This document shows, piece by piece, positions 1 through 7,957 of a stretch of 64,000 nucleotides of DNA. The position numbers and the translations under genes are program-made. Each line of letters begins with the position of its first letter. Within the stretch, counting starts at the first letter, position 1. The DNA is from Streptomyces sp. Alt3 (GTDB lineage Bacteria > Actinomycetota > Actinomycetes > Streptomycetales > Streptomycetaceae): positions 6,014,001 to 6,078,000 of the forward strand of contig NZ_CP120983.1 in NCBI RefSeq assembly GCF_030719215.1, read 5' to 3'. The notes below the pieces were generated by a model that ran no database searches, was not told the DNA's origin, and was given only the letters and a program-made list of their open reading frames with translations.

Positions 1-543
1 CCGCCGGAGCCGGGTACGGGCACGGGACAGCCGCGACCGTACGGTGCCCACCGGGACGTCCAGGGCCTCGGCCGCCTCGGCGTAGTCCAGCCCGGACCAG
101 ACGCAGAGGACCAGCACCTCACGTTCCTGGCGGCGGAGCCCGTCCAGCGCCCGCCGGACCGCGGCGAGCCGCCGTTCGTCGTCGACACGCCCTGCCGTGG
201 CGTCCGCGATGTCCGCCACCGGTTCGGGGGCGGGTCGGCGGGCCAGGAAGGCCAGGCGCCGCCCGGTGCCGCGCCTGGCGTTGCGCGCCTTGTTCGTGGC
301 GATCCCCAGCAGCCACGGCCGCAGCGAGTCACCCTCCGGCTCGACGGAACGGCGGGTGCGCCAGGCCGCCAGGAAGGTGTCGGACATGACTTCCTCGGCC
401 GTCGACCAGTCGCCCGTCAGACGGTAGGCGTGGTTGTAGACCGCCCGCGCGTACTCCTCGTAGAGCGCGGCGAACGCCTCGCGGTCGCCCGCCCTGATCC
501 CTGCACGCATCCGCTCCCGGTCTTCCCGTTCATCACAGCTCAC
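1..543 (-). CDS. ECF-type RNA polymerase sigma factor (3' end outside window)
   Basis: Reading leftwards from a GTG at 543 gives 181 codons open to the window edge. Sigma region 2 is clear (AFAALYEEYARAVYNHAYRL, then AEEVMSDTFLAAWRTRR and LRPWLLGIATNKARN), followed by a short linker and region 4 (REVLVLCVWSGLDYAEAAEAL, a helix-turn-helix ending PVGTVRSRLSRAR). I chose the GTG because GGAGAGG lies about 8 bases upstream; an in-frame ATG at 510 is the alternative. It would direct core polymerase to a specific promoter class. No anti-sigma gene is visible inside the window; one could lie beyond base 1. Confidence 0.88.
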   Translation of the reverse strand, partial: MSCDEREDRERMRAGIRAGDREAFAALYEEYARAVYNHAYRLTGDWSTAEEVMSDTFLAAWRTRRSVEPEGDSLRPWLLGIATNKARNARRGTGRRLAFLARRPAPEPVADIADATAGRVDDERRLAAVRRALDGLRRQEREVLVLCVWSGLDYAEAAEALDVPVGTVRSRLSRARTRLRR

Positions 544-609
544 ACCGCTTACCTCTCCGGCCGGCCCGAGGGGTTCCGGTGACCTGCGCCACACGGCGGG
601 ACCGCACGC

Positions 610-647
610 GACTGCGCCCGGGACACCGAGGCGTCCCGGGCGCAGTC
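610..647. terminator. Hairpin terminator after nadE
   Basis: A perfect 15-bp inverted repeat (arms 610-624 and 633-647, loop of 8) lies 12 bases beyond the nadE stop. It has no U-tract, as usual in Streptomyces. It separates nadE from the start of the ECF sigma gene. Confidence 0.7.
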
Positions 648-659
648 CTCTCCGCGCGG

Positions 660-2420
660 TCAGTCCTCGCTCGACTCCCGCCAGCGGTTCGTGATCGGCA
701 GACGGCGGTCCTTGCCGAAGCCCTTCGGCGAGATCTTCGTGCCCGGCGGGTACTGCCGGCGCTTGTACTCCGCCGTGTCCACCATCCGGAGCGTCCTCGT
801 CACCAGCGCGTCGTCGAAGCCGGCCGCCACGATCGCGTCCCTGCCCTGGTCCCGGTCGACGTACATCTCCAGGATGCGGTCCAGCACGTCGTAGTCCGGC
901 AGCGAGTCCGTGTCCACCTGGTCCGGGCGCAGTTCGGCGCTCGGCGGCTTGGTGATCGACGCCTCCGGGACGGGCGGTGTCTGCCCGCGCTCCTCGGCGG
1001 CGCGGTTGCGCCACTTCGCGAGGCGGAAGACCGACGTCTTGTACACGTCCTTGATCGGCCCGTACGCCCCGACGGAGTCCCCGTACAGCGTGGAATAGCC
1101 CACCGCCAGCTCGGACTTGTTGCCCGGCGCGAGCACGATCTGGCCCTCCTGGTTGGAGACGGCCATCAGCATCGTGCCGCGCAGCCGCGACTGGAGGTTC
1201 TCCTCCGCCAGCCCGGTGAGCCCCAGCGAACCCATGTACGCGTCGAACATCGGCTCGATCGGGACGGTGCGGAAGTTCAGTCCCGTACGCCGGGCCAGTT
1301 CCGCCGCGTCGCCCTTGGAGTGGTCCGAGGAGTACTTCGACGGCATCGAGATGCCGTACACGTTCCCGGCGCCCAGCGCGTCGCAGGCGATCGCCGCGAC
1401 CAGCGCCGAGTCGATACCGCCCGAGAGGCCGATCAGCACGCTGCTGAAACCGTTCTTCGCGGCGTACGCGCGCAGACCCACGACCAGTGCCGAGTACAGC
1501 TCCTCGTCGTCGTCCAGCCGCTCGGCGTATCCGCCGGCCAGCTCGGGCTCGTAGGCCGGCAGCGGTTCCTCGCTCAGGACCACGTGGTCGATCCGCAGCC
1601 CGTCGGCGACGACACCGGACGGTGCCCCGGCCGCGGCGGCGGGCAGGTCGAGGTCGAGGATCACGGTGCCCTCGGAGAACTGCGGCGCGCGGGCGATGAC
1701 CTCGCCGTCCTTGCCGACGACGATGGAGTCCCCGTCGAAGACCAGCTCGTCCTGGCCGCCGATCATCGCCAGGTAGGCCGTGGTGCAGCCGGCCTCCTGG
1801 GCCCTCCTGCGGACCAGCTCCAGCCGGGTGTCGTCCTTGTCGCGCTCGTACGGAGAGGCGTTGATCGACAGCAGCAGCCCCGCTCCGGCGGCGCGCGCGG
1901 CCGGGACACGGCCGCCGTCCTGCCACAGGTCCTCGCAGATCGCGAGTGCCACGTCGATGCCGTGCACCCGCACGACCGGCATGGAGTCGCCCGGCACGAA
2001 GTAACGGAACTCGTCGAAGACGCCGTAGTTCGGCAGGTGGTGCTTGGCGAAGTTCAGCGCGATCCGCCCGCGGTGCAGCACGGCGGCGGCGTTGCGTGGG
2101 GACCCGGCGGGCTGGCCGTAGCGGACCGCGGTGTGCTCCGAGCGGTCGAGATAGCCGACGACGACCGGCAGTTCCCCGAAGCCCTCGTCGGCGAGACGGA
2201 CGGCGAGCGCGCGCAGCGCCTTCCGCGAGGCCTCGACGAAGGACGACCGCAGGGCCAGGTCCTCGACGGGATACCCGGTCAGCACCATCTCGGGGAACGC
2301 CACCAGGTGGGCGCCCTGCTCGGCGGCGTGCCGGGTCCAGTGGAGGATCGACTCGGAGTTGCCGGCGAGGTCTCCGACCGTCGCGTCGATCTGATTGAGT
2401 GCGAGACGTAGTTGAGGCAC
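660..2420 (-). CDS. nadE: Glutamine-dependent NAD+ synthetase
   Basis: A 586-residue cytosolic enzyme for the last step of NAD synthesis: deamido-NAD, ATP and glutamine give NAD. The N-terminal nitrilase-type amidase (about 1-270) carries the triad Glu44 (AFPE), Lys126 (NFAKHHLP) and Cys162 (ALAICEDLW), which frees ammonia from glutamine. The C-terminal synthetase starts with the ATP-pyrophosphatase P-loop GLSGGIDS at 331-338. Length fits the two-domain glutamine-dependent form rather than the short ammonia-only NadE. The ATG at 2420 directly precedes the conserved opening LRLALNQIDATVGDL. It appears monocistronic, with its own hairpin downstream. Confidence 0.97.
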   Translation of the reverse strand: MPQLRLALNQIDATVGDLAGNSESILHWTRHAAEQGAHLVAFPEMVLTGYPVEDLALRSSFVEASRKALRALAVRLADEGFGELPVVVGYLDRSEHTAVRYGQPAGSPRNAAAVLHRGRIALNFAKHHLPNYGVFDEFRYFVPGDSMPVVRVHGIDVALAICEDLWQDGGRVPAARAAGAGLLLSINASPYERDKDDTRLELVRRRAQEAGCTTAYLAMIGGQDELVFDGDSIVVGKDGEVIARAPQFSEGTVILDLDLPAAAAGAPSGVVADGLRIDHVVLSEEPLPAYEPELAGGYAERLDDDEELYSALVVGLRAYAAKNGFSSVLIGLSGGIDSALVAAIACDALGAGNVYGISMPSKYSSDHSKGDAAELARRTGLNFRTVPIEPMFDAYMGSLGLTGLAEENLQSRLRGTMLMAVSNQEGQIVLAPGNKSELAVGYSTLYGDSVGAYGPIKDVYKTSVFRLAKWRNRAAEERGQTPPVPEASITKPPSAELRPDQVDTDSLPDYDVLDRILEMYVDRDQGRDAIVAAGFDDALVTRTLRMVDTAEYKRRQYPPGTKISPKGFGKDRRLPITNRWRESSED

Positions 2421-2455
2421 GTGGCCAGTGTAATCGTCTGACTGACGCTATGTCC

Positions 2456-2506
2456 CGGCGCACCTCCGTCCGGAAGCTGTGGGCCGCCTCCGGGCGGGGT
2501 GCGCCG
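2456..2506. terminator. Probable terminator hairpin after the multicopper oxidase gene
   Basis: Arms CGGCGCACC (2456-2464) and GGTGCGCCG (2498-2506) pair perfectly and enclose a smaller CCGCC/GGCGG hairpin. It lies just beyond the oxidase stop. The nadE promoter must lie in this same gap. Confidence 0.45.
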
Positions 2507-2511
2507 CAGGG

Positions 2512-4089
2512 TCAGCGCAGGTAGCCGAGGACCGTCATCATCCCCGCTTCGGCGTGGTAGACGTTGTGGCAGTGGAGCATCCACAGGCCGGGGTTGTCCG
2601 CGTCGAAGTCGACCGTCAGCGAGCGTCCCGGCAGGACCGCGGCGGTGTCCTTGCGGGCGCCGGGAGCGGTGCCGGCCATGGCGAACGTGTGGCCGTGCAG
2701 ATGGATCGGATGCCACATCGAGGTGCGGTTGGTGAAGACCAGCCGCACGCGCTCCCCGGCCTTGACGGGATGCCGTGCCGCCGGGTCGTAGGGCTTGCCG
2801 TCGAAGGCCCAGTCGTACGCGTCCATGGAACCCGTGAGCGTCATGCGTACGGTCCGGTCGGGTGCGCGCTCCGTGAGGGCCACCGACTCGTCCGGGGCCA
2901 GCCGGTCGGCCGTGACCAGCTCGCCGTCGAGCTCGGAGGGCCGCACCGTGGCCGGCGGGATCTCGCCCGACCCGGTCTTCAGCACGGCCAGTGCCGATGA
3001 TTCCTTGCCCTCCGCGAGCGCGGTAAGCGGGAACACGCCGTCCCCCGCGGTCACCAGCACGTCGTACCGCTCACCCATCGCCAGCAGCAGCGTGTCGGTC
3101 CCGGTGTGCCGCACGGGGAAGCCGTCCGTGTGCGTCACCGTCATCCGGTGCCCCCCGAGCGCCAGCCGGAACGCGGTGTCGCCGCCGGCGTTGACGACGC
3201 GAAGCCGGATGCGGTCGCCGGGAGCGGCCTCGAAGACCGAAGGGTCGCTCGCCCTGCGCCCGTTGACCAGGTAGTGCGGGTAGGCGACGTCGCCGGCGTG
3301 GCCGCCGAGCAGATCGCTGCTCGCGCCGGCCAGGAGCCGCGAGGGGGCGTCGCCGTCGGCAGCGCGACGGGCCGCCTTGTGGCCGGCGGCGTCATGGGCC
3401 GAACCCCGGCCCCCGGTGAGTTCGTCGAGGACCGCGTCGGGGGTGGAACCGTCCACCCCGTCGAGCCAGTCGTCGAGGACGACGACCCACTCCTTGTCGT
3501 ACGCCAGCGGTTCCTTCGGGTCCTCCACGATCAGCGGCGCGTACAGCCCCCGGTCGAGCTGGACACCCGAGTGCGGGTGGATCCAGTAGGTCCCGGGGCG
3601 GCTGACCGTGAACCGGTAGGTGAAGTCGGCGCCCGCCTTCACCGCCTGCTGCGTCAGTGCCGGCACGCCGTCCATGTCGTTGCGCAGGGCGAGACCGTGC
3701 CAGTGCATCGTCGTGGCCTGCGGCAGGTGGTTGGCCAGGGCGAGTTCGAGGGTGTCGCCCGCCGTGACCCTGATCGCCTCACCCGGCAGACGGTCGCCGT
3801 ACGCCCAGGTGGGGACGGTGAGACCGCCGCCCAGCTCCAGACGGGAGGCGGTGGCGGTCAGCGAGACCTTCCGGACCGGCCCGGCGCCCCGTCGGGCCTC
3901 GGCGTCCACGACCTCCGGCCCGTCGGGCGCTACGTACTCGTCCGCGGCTCGCACGGAGGAGGGGGCGGATGTGCGGCGGCGGGGAGCGGCGTGGGCGTGG
4001 GAGGCGACGGCCTGTGAGGCGAGTCCCGCTGCTCCGGCCAGGGCGGCACCGGCGCCGAGCACGGCGCGGCGAGTGTGCATTTCAGACAT
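2512..4089 (-). CDS. Tat-exported multicopper oxidase
   Basis: A 525-residue three-domain cupredoxin oxidase. The N-terminus has a twin-arginine signal (THTRR-type start, RRAVLGAGAALAGAAGLA), so it should be exported folded. Copper ligands are complete: HWH at 129-131, HPH at 171-173, HPIHLHGH at 460-467, and HCHNVYHAEAGM from 506, whose Cys507, His512 and Met517 belong to the type 1 site. Such enzymes oxidise Cu(I) or phenolic substrates at the cell surface. The ATG at 4089 is chosen because it starts the Tat signal; the frame stays open far upstream but without sense. A CsoR-like repeat lies just upstream and DUF305/DUF3105 genes follow nearby, supporting copper tolerance. Confidence 0.9.
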   Translation of the reverse strand: MSEMHTRRAVLGAGAALAGAAGLASQAVASHAHAAPRRRTSAPSSVRAADEYVAPDGPEVVDAEARRGAGPVRKVSLTATASRLELGGGLTVPTWAYGDRLPGEAIRVTAGDTLELALANHLPQATTMHWHGLALRNDMDGVPALTQQAVKAGADFTYRFTVSRPGTYWIHPHSGVQLDRGLYAPLIVEDPKEPLAYDKEWVVVLDDWLDGVDGSTPDAVLDELTGGRGSAHDAAGHKAARRAADGDAPSRLLAGASSDLLGGHAGDVAYPHYLVNGRRASDPSVFEAAPGDRIRLRVVNAGGDTAFRLALGGHRMTVTHTDGFPVRHTGTDTLLLAMGERYDVLVTAGDGVFPLTALAEGKESSALAVLKTGSGEIPPATVRPSELDGELVTADRLAPDESVALTERAPDRTVRMTLTGSMDAYDWAFDGKPYDPAARHPVKAGERVRLVFTNRTSMWHPIHLHGHTFAMAGTAPGARKDTAAVLPGRSLTVDFDADNPGLWMLHCHNVYHAEAGMMTVLGYLR

Positions 4090-4097
4090 ATTGCGCA

Positions 4098-4126
4098 CCG
4101 TACCCCTGTCGGGTAAAGGGGTACGG
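4098..4126. promoter_or_regulatory. CsoR-like copper operator upstream of the multicopper oxidase
   Basis: Perfect 9-bp arms CCGTACCCC (4098-4106) and GGGGTACGG (4118-4126), with a nested TACCC-n5-GGGTA at 4101-4115. CsoR repressors bind TACCC/GGGTA pseudopalindromes and release DNA on Cu(I). The site sits 9-37 bases before the oxidase ATG, in the promoter or leader. Operator identity is inferred. Confidence 0.5.
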
Positions 4127-4217
4127 CACCCGACACCCGACGGCACGGTCCGGGGTGCCCGGAGCACGCCCGGGGCCCGGGCCGGCCATGGAGGGCGCCG
4201 GAGCGGGGGAAGGGCGG

Positions 4218-4643
4218 TCAGGCGCGGGAGTAGACCCTCTCCGCCCATCCGGCGACCTGCTCGTCCGAGAGGTGGAGCGCCAGGTCGGCCTCGCTGATCA
4301 TCCCGATCAGTTTCTTCTCCTCGATCACCGGGAGCCGGCGGATCCGATGGCTCTGCATCGTCTCCAGCACCGCGTCGACGTCCGCCGTCGACTCGATCCA
4401 GCGCGGAGTGCCGTCGCAGAGCTCGCCCGCCGTCACCGTCGACGGATCGTGCCCCGACGCCACGCACCTGATCACGATGTCCCGGTCGGTGATGATCCCG
4501 ACCATCCGGTCCTGCTCACCGCTGGCGGAGACGGGAAGGGCTCCCACCTTGTGGTCCCGCATCATCTGTGCGGCGCGGTCGAGCGTCTCGTGGGCGGGGA
4601 TCCAGTGGGCCCCGGTGTGCATGATGTCCTTGGCCGTGGTCAT
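4218..4643 (-). CDS. Two-CBS-domain protein
   Basis: A 141-residue protein consisting of a tandem CBS (Bateman) pair: the first from about 8 to 60 (DIMHTGAHWIPAHETLDRAA ... GIITDRDIVIR), the second from about 72 to 128 (TPRWIESTADVDAVLETMQS ... GMISEADLAL). CBS pairs bind adenosyl ligands and normally regulate a partner. No enzymatic domain is attached, so it is a stand-alone sensor of unknown partner. The ATG at 4643 follows AGGAGG by about 7 bases. It lies between the oxidase and DUF305 genes on the same strand but with gaps over 120 bases, so co-transcription is uncertain. Confidence 0.88.
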   Translation of the reverse strand: MTTAKDIMHTGAHWIPAHETLDRAAQMMRDHKVGALPVSASGEQDRMVGIITDRDIVIRCVASGHDPSTVTAGELCDGTPRWIESTADVDAVLETMQSHRIRRLPVIEEKKLIGMISEADLALHLSDEQVAGWAERVYSRA

Positions 4644-4768
4644 GGGGTTGCCTCCTGCGTGCCGATGGGCACTGCTCGACGTTCCCCGAGTCCTTCCATC
4701 GTGCCGGGACGGCCCGGCGCACGCGAGTGCTGTCACTCGTTCGGGCGTACGCCGAGCCGGTTCCGTGT

Positions 4769-5473
4769 TCAGGGACGGGGTGCGGCCCCGCGCGCCGTGA
4801 GCATGTCCGCCATCAGGTCGAGCTCGGACTGCTGGGCCTCGACCATGCCCCGGGCCAGCCGCCCCTCCACGGCCACGGCGCACTGCTCGGCGCAGCCCCG
4901 GGCCATCGCGACGCCGCCCTTGTGGTGGTCGGTCATCAGCTGCAGGAAGAGGATCTCCGCCTGCTTGCCGCGGGCCTTGCGGAGCCGTTCCAGCTCGGTC
5001 CTGGTGGCCATGCCGGGCATCAGGGCCCCGTCGTGGTCCATGCCCTCCATCCCCTTCATGTCCTGCATGTCGTGGCCGCTGTGGCCGCTGTGGCCGCCGT
5101 GGGCGTCCGCCATCCAGGCCATCGGGCCCTGCCCTTCGGGCGCCGTCTTCGGGAGCTCCCACAGGTCGAGCCAGCCGAGCAGCATCCCGCGCTGGTTGGC
5201 CTGCGTGTTGGCGATGTCGTACGCGAGACGGCGCACGTCCTCGTCGTCGGTCGTGTCCCGCACGAGGAAGGACATCTCCACGGCCTGCTGGTGATGGACG
5301 GCCATGTCCCGCGCGAACCCCGCGTCGGCCGAGTCCGCGGCGGGCGTGAGGGGAGCGGACGCCGCCCCGTCCCCGCGCGCGGAGGCGACCGTCGCCGCCC
5401 CGGCGAACAGCAGGGCCACGGCCACGGCGGACCCCACGGCCCACCGCGTGCGACGGGTGAGCGCGGCGCTCAC
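4769..5473 (-). CDS. DUF305 family secreted protein with His/Met-rich copper-binding-like insert
   Basis: 234 residues with an N-terminal signal or anchor helix (about 12-32). The DUF305 core has its paired histidines (FARDMAVHHQQAVEMS and LMTDHHKGGVAMA). Between them, at roughly 125-150, is a His/Met-rich stretch with repeated HGGHSGHSGH and MxxM spacing, typical of periplasmic copper binders. Some DUF305 proteins (cyanobacterial CopM type) bind copper. The GTG start overlaps the stop of the upstream DUF3105 gene by GTGA, so the two are translationally coupled. Metal binding is inferred. Confidence 0.85.
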   Translation of the reverse strand: MSAALTRRTRWAVGSAVAVALLFAGAATVASARGDGAASAPLTPAADSADAGFARDMAVHHQQAVEMSFLVRDTTDDEDVRRLAYDIANTQANQRGMLLGWLDLWELPKTAPEGQGPMAWMADAHGGHSGHSGHDMQDMKGMEGMDHDGALMPGMATRTELERLRKARGKQAEILFLQLMTDHHKGGVAMARGCAEQCAVAVEGRLARGMVEAQQSELDLMADMLTARGAAPRP

Positions 5474-6153
5474 CCGTCGACCCCGCCGGTGCAGGGCGCG
5501 CCGGGCTCGGGCGTCTGCGCGCCCTGGACGTACTTGGCGAAGAACCGGGCGACCCGCGGATCGTCCGCGCCGTCCACCGTGACCTGCTTGCCCCAGGCGC
5601 TGAGCATGATCGCCCCGGCCTGTCCCTCGTACGGGGACATCAGGGAGTACGGGGTGCTGCTGACGCGCGACGCGAGCGCGTCGACGTCCTCCGGGGATGC
5701 CTTCCCGTTGTGCGTCACCCAGACCGCACCGTGTTCCAGGGCGTGCACGGCGTTGACGTTCGGGACGGCCTTCTCGTATACGACGCCGTCACAGTTCAGC
5801 CAGGCCGGATTGTGGTTCCCGCCGACCGGCGGCTCCATGGGGTACGTCACCTCCGTGGTGACGTGGTCACGGGTCAGCTTCTCCGCGTCCCACGACTTCT
5901 CGTCCGCGATCGGCTCCGCGGCGAGCTTCTTCTTCTGCTGCTCGGTCTGCTCGGTCTGCTTGGCGTCCTGCGCCTGGCTCCCCTCGGTCCTCTCCTTCGC
6001 CTCGGACTTCTCCAGGAGCATGTACGAGCCGAAACCGAGCAGGCCGGCGACCACGACGGCGCTCACGCCTATGGCGAGGACCTTGTTGCGGCGGTCGCGC
6101 GCACGGTCGGCGCTGCGCATCTGCTCCATGCGGGTCCTGCGGTCGAAGCTCAT
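5470..6153 (-). CDS. DUF3105 membrane-anchored protein
   Basis: 227 residues: a basic cytoplasmic N-terminus, one transmembrane helix at about 25-46, a Lys/Glu/Gln-rich stalk (about 47-80), then the extracytoplasmic DUF3105 domain (YPMEPPVGGNHNPAWLNCDG, HALEHGAVWVTH, one Cys near the C-terminus). DUF3105 genes often sit beside DUF305 genes; no biochemical role is established. The ATG at 6153 has AGAAGGA about 9 bases upstream. It is first in a two-gene operon, overlapping the DUF305 gene by 4 bases, and is divergent from glnA2. Confidence 0.85.
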   Translation of the reverse strand: MSFDRRTRMEQMRSADRARDRRNKVLAIGVSAVVVAGLLGFGSYMLLEKSEAKERTEGSQAQDAKQTEQTEQQKKKLAAEPIADEKSWDAEKLTRDHVTTEVTYPMEPPVGGNHNPAWLNCDGVVYEKAVPNVNAVHALEHGAVWVTHNGKASPEDVDALASRVSSTPYSLMSPYEGQAGAIMLSAWGKQVTVDGADDPRVARFFAKYVQGAQTPEPGAPCTGGVDG

Positions 6154-6306
6154 GACGTCGGGTCCTTCTGCCAGGGGGTCGGGAGGGACGGGAGCGGAGC
6201 GTGGAGAACACGGTCGCGGCGGGCCGTGGCACAGCGGCTGCGGCCCGTGCACACCACGGGCGCCGATCGTAGTGGGTGGCCGCGTGCTCTCTCTCACACC
6301 GTGTGC

Positions 6307-6322
6307 GTAATCTGGGTGAAAT
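6307..6322 (+). promoter_or_regulatory. Possible GlnR-type box upstream of glnA2
   Basis: GTAAT-n6-GAAAT resembles the GlnR half-site pair gTnAC-n6-GaAAC with T instead of C in both boxes. It lies about 80 bases before glnA2, just ahead of a plausible -10 (GATACT). Only a similarity. Confidence 0.3.
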
Positions 6323-6399
6323 CCCGGGTCGTGATACTGAGGTGTCCCCCCTACCCCGGGCGGTGGTGCACGGACCGTCTGAACTGCAAGGATGTGGCT

Positions 6400-7761
6400 A
6401 TGGACAAGCAGCAGGAATTCGTCCTCAGGACGCTTGAGGAGCGCGACATCCGCTTCGTACGGCTGTGGTTCACCGACGTTCTCGGTTACCTCAAGTCCGT
6501 CGCCGTGGCCCCGGCCGAGCTGGAGCAGGCGTTCGACGAGGGCATCGGCTTCGACGGCTCCGCGATCGAGGGCTTCGCCCGTGTATACGAATCGGACATG
6601 ATCGCGAAGCCGGACCCCGGCACCTTCCAGATCCTTCCGTGGCGCGCGGAGGCTCCGGGGACGGCACGGATGTTCTGCGACATCCTGATGCCGGACGGTT
6701 CGCCCTCCTTCGCGGACCCGCGGTTCGTCCTCAAGCGCATCCTCGCGAAGACCTCCGACCTCGGCTTCACCTTCTACACCCACCCCGAGATCGAGTTCTT
6801 CCTGCTGAAGAACAAGCCGGTCGACGGCAGCCGCCCCACCCCCGCCGACAGCTCCGGCTACTTCGACCACACCCCGCAGAACGTCGGCATGGACTTCCGC
6901 CGCCAGGCGATCACCATGCTCGAATCGATGGGCATCTCGGTCGAGTTCAGCCACCACGAGGGCGCCCCCGGCCAGCAGGAGATCGACCTGCGCTACGCGG
7001 ACGCGCTCTCCACCGCCGACAACATCATGACGTTCCGACTCGTCATGAAGCAGGTCGCGCTGGAGCAGGGTGTGCAGGCCACCTTCATGCCGAAGCCGTT
7101 CTCGGAGTACCCGGGCTCGGGCATGCACACCCACCTCTCCCTGTTCGAGGGCGACCGCAACGCCTTCTACGAGTCGGGCGCCGAGTACCAGCTCTCCAAG
7201 GTCGGCCGGTCCTTCATCGCGGGCCTGCTCAAGCACGCCGCGGAGATCTCCGCCGTGACCAACCAGTGGGTCAACTCCTACAAGCGAATCTGGGGCGGCT
7301 CCAGCCGCTCCGCGGGCGCCGGCGGCGAGGCCCCCTCGTACATCTGCTGGGGCCACAACAACCGCTCGGCCCTGATCCGCGTCCCGATGTACAAGCCCGG
7401 CAAGACCGGCTCGGCCCGCGTCGAGGTCCGCTCCATCGACTCCGGCGCCAACCCCTACCTGACGTACGCGGTGCTGCTGGCCGCGGGCCTCAAGGGCATC
7501 GAGGAGGGCTACGAACTCCCGGCCGGAGCCGACGACGACGTCTGGGCCCTCTCCGACTCGGAGCGCCGCGCGATGGGCATCGAGCCGCTGCCGCAGAACC
7601 TGGGCGAGGCGATCTCGCTGATGGAGAAGAGCGAACTGGTCGCCGAGACGCTGGGCGAGCACGTCTTCGACTTCTTCCTGCGCAACAAGAAGCAGGAGTG
7701 GGAGGAGTACCGCAGCGAGGTCTCCGCCTTCGAGCTGAAGAACCTGTTGCCGGTGCTGTAG
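6400..7761 (+). CDS. glnA2: Glutamine synthetase-like enzyme, gamma-glutamylpolyamine synthetase type
   Basis: A 453-residue class I GS-fold enzyme. N-terminal beta-grasp (RFVRLWFTDVLGYLKSVAV, FDGSAIEGFARVYESDM) is followed by the ATP-grasp barrel (HPEIEFFLLKN, GMHTHLSLF, KRIWGGSSRSAG, HNNRSALIRVP, VEVRSIDSGANPYL). The equivalent of the GlnE target loop reads GYELPAGADDDVW, unlike the GSI loop in glnA. In Streptomyces the GlnA2 paralogue ligates glutamate to polyamines rather than to ammonia; I assign it by family resemblance and proximity to nadE and glnE. The ATG at 6400 has AAGGA about 8 bases upstream. It appears to be a single transcription unit with a strong hairpin after it. Confidence 0.88.
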   Translation: MDKQQEFVLRTLEERDIRFVRLWFTDVLGYLKSVAVAPAELEQAFDEGIGFDGSAIEGFARVYESDMIAKPDPGTFQILPWRAEAPGTARMFCDILMPDGSPSFADPRFVLKRILAKTSDLGFTFYTHPEIEFFLLKNKPVDGSRPTPADSSGYFDHTPQNVGMDFRRQAITMLESMGISVEFSHHEGAPGQQEIDLRYADALSTADNIMTFRLVMKQVALEQGVQATFMPKPFSEYPGSGMHTHLSLFEGDRNAFYESGAEYQLSKVGRSFIAGLLKHAAEISAVTNQWVNSYKRIWGGSSRSAGAGGEAPSYICWGHNNRSALIRVPMYKPGKTGSARVEVRSIDSGANPYLTYAVLLAAGLKGIEEGYELPAGADDDVWALSDSERRAMGIEPLPQNLGEAISLMEKSELVAETLGEHVFDFFLRNKKQEWEEYRSEVSAFELKNLLPVL

Positions 7762-7776
7762 GCGCACGTCCCGCGA

Positions 7777-7807
7777 GTGGGCCCGCAGCCACCGGCTGCG
7801 GGCCCAC
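7777..7807. terminator. Strong terminator after glnA2
   Basis: Perfect 14-bp stem (7777-7790 with 7794-7807) and a 3-base ACC loop, 16 bases after the glnA2 stop. It separates glnA2 from the next same-strand gene. Confidence 0.85.
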
Positions 7808-7812
7808 CTGCC

Positions 7813-7868
7813 GTCCGGGCCGACTCCGGGCCGACTCCGGGTCGTCTCCGGGCCGCCTCCGGGCCGTC
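7813..7868. repeat. Short tandem repeat, about 12-bp unit
   Basis: Four to five imperfect copies of gccgactccggg follow the glnA2 terminator directly. The unit drifts (gactccggg, gtctccggg, gcctccggg). It is non-coding in this position and could arise by slippage. Confidence 0.6.
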
Positions 7869-7957
7869 GGCCGGACGGTTGGGCGCGGCCTCGCGGTCAC
7901 GCTCCGTCCCGCGGGCGATGATCACCGCATCGCCGAGCTCGGCAGGGGAGGCACCGG

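Noticed and set aside
579..2411. A 610-codon plus-strand frame across nadE
   Set aside because: The opposite strand encodes an unmistakable NAD synthetase; this frame has shadow composition.
5470..7767. A 765-codon minus-strand frame covering glnA2 and the DUF3105 gene
   Set aside because: Only the last 227 codons (from 6153) make sense; the rest is antisense to glnA2.
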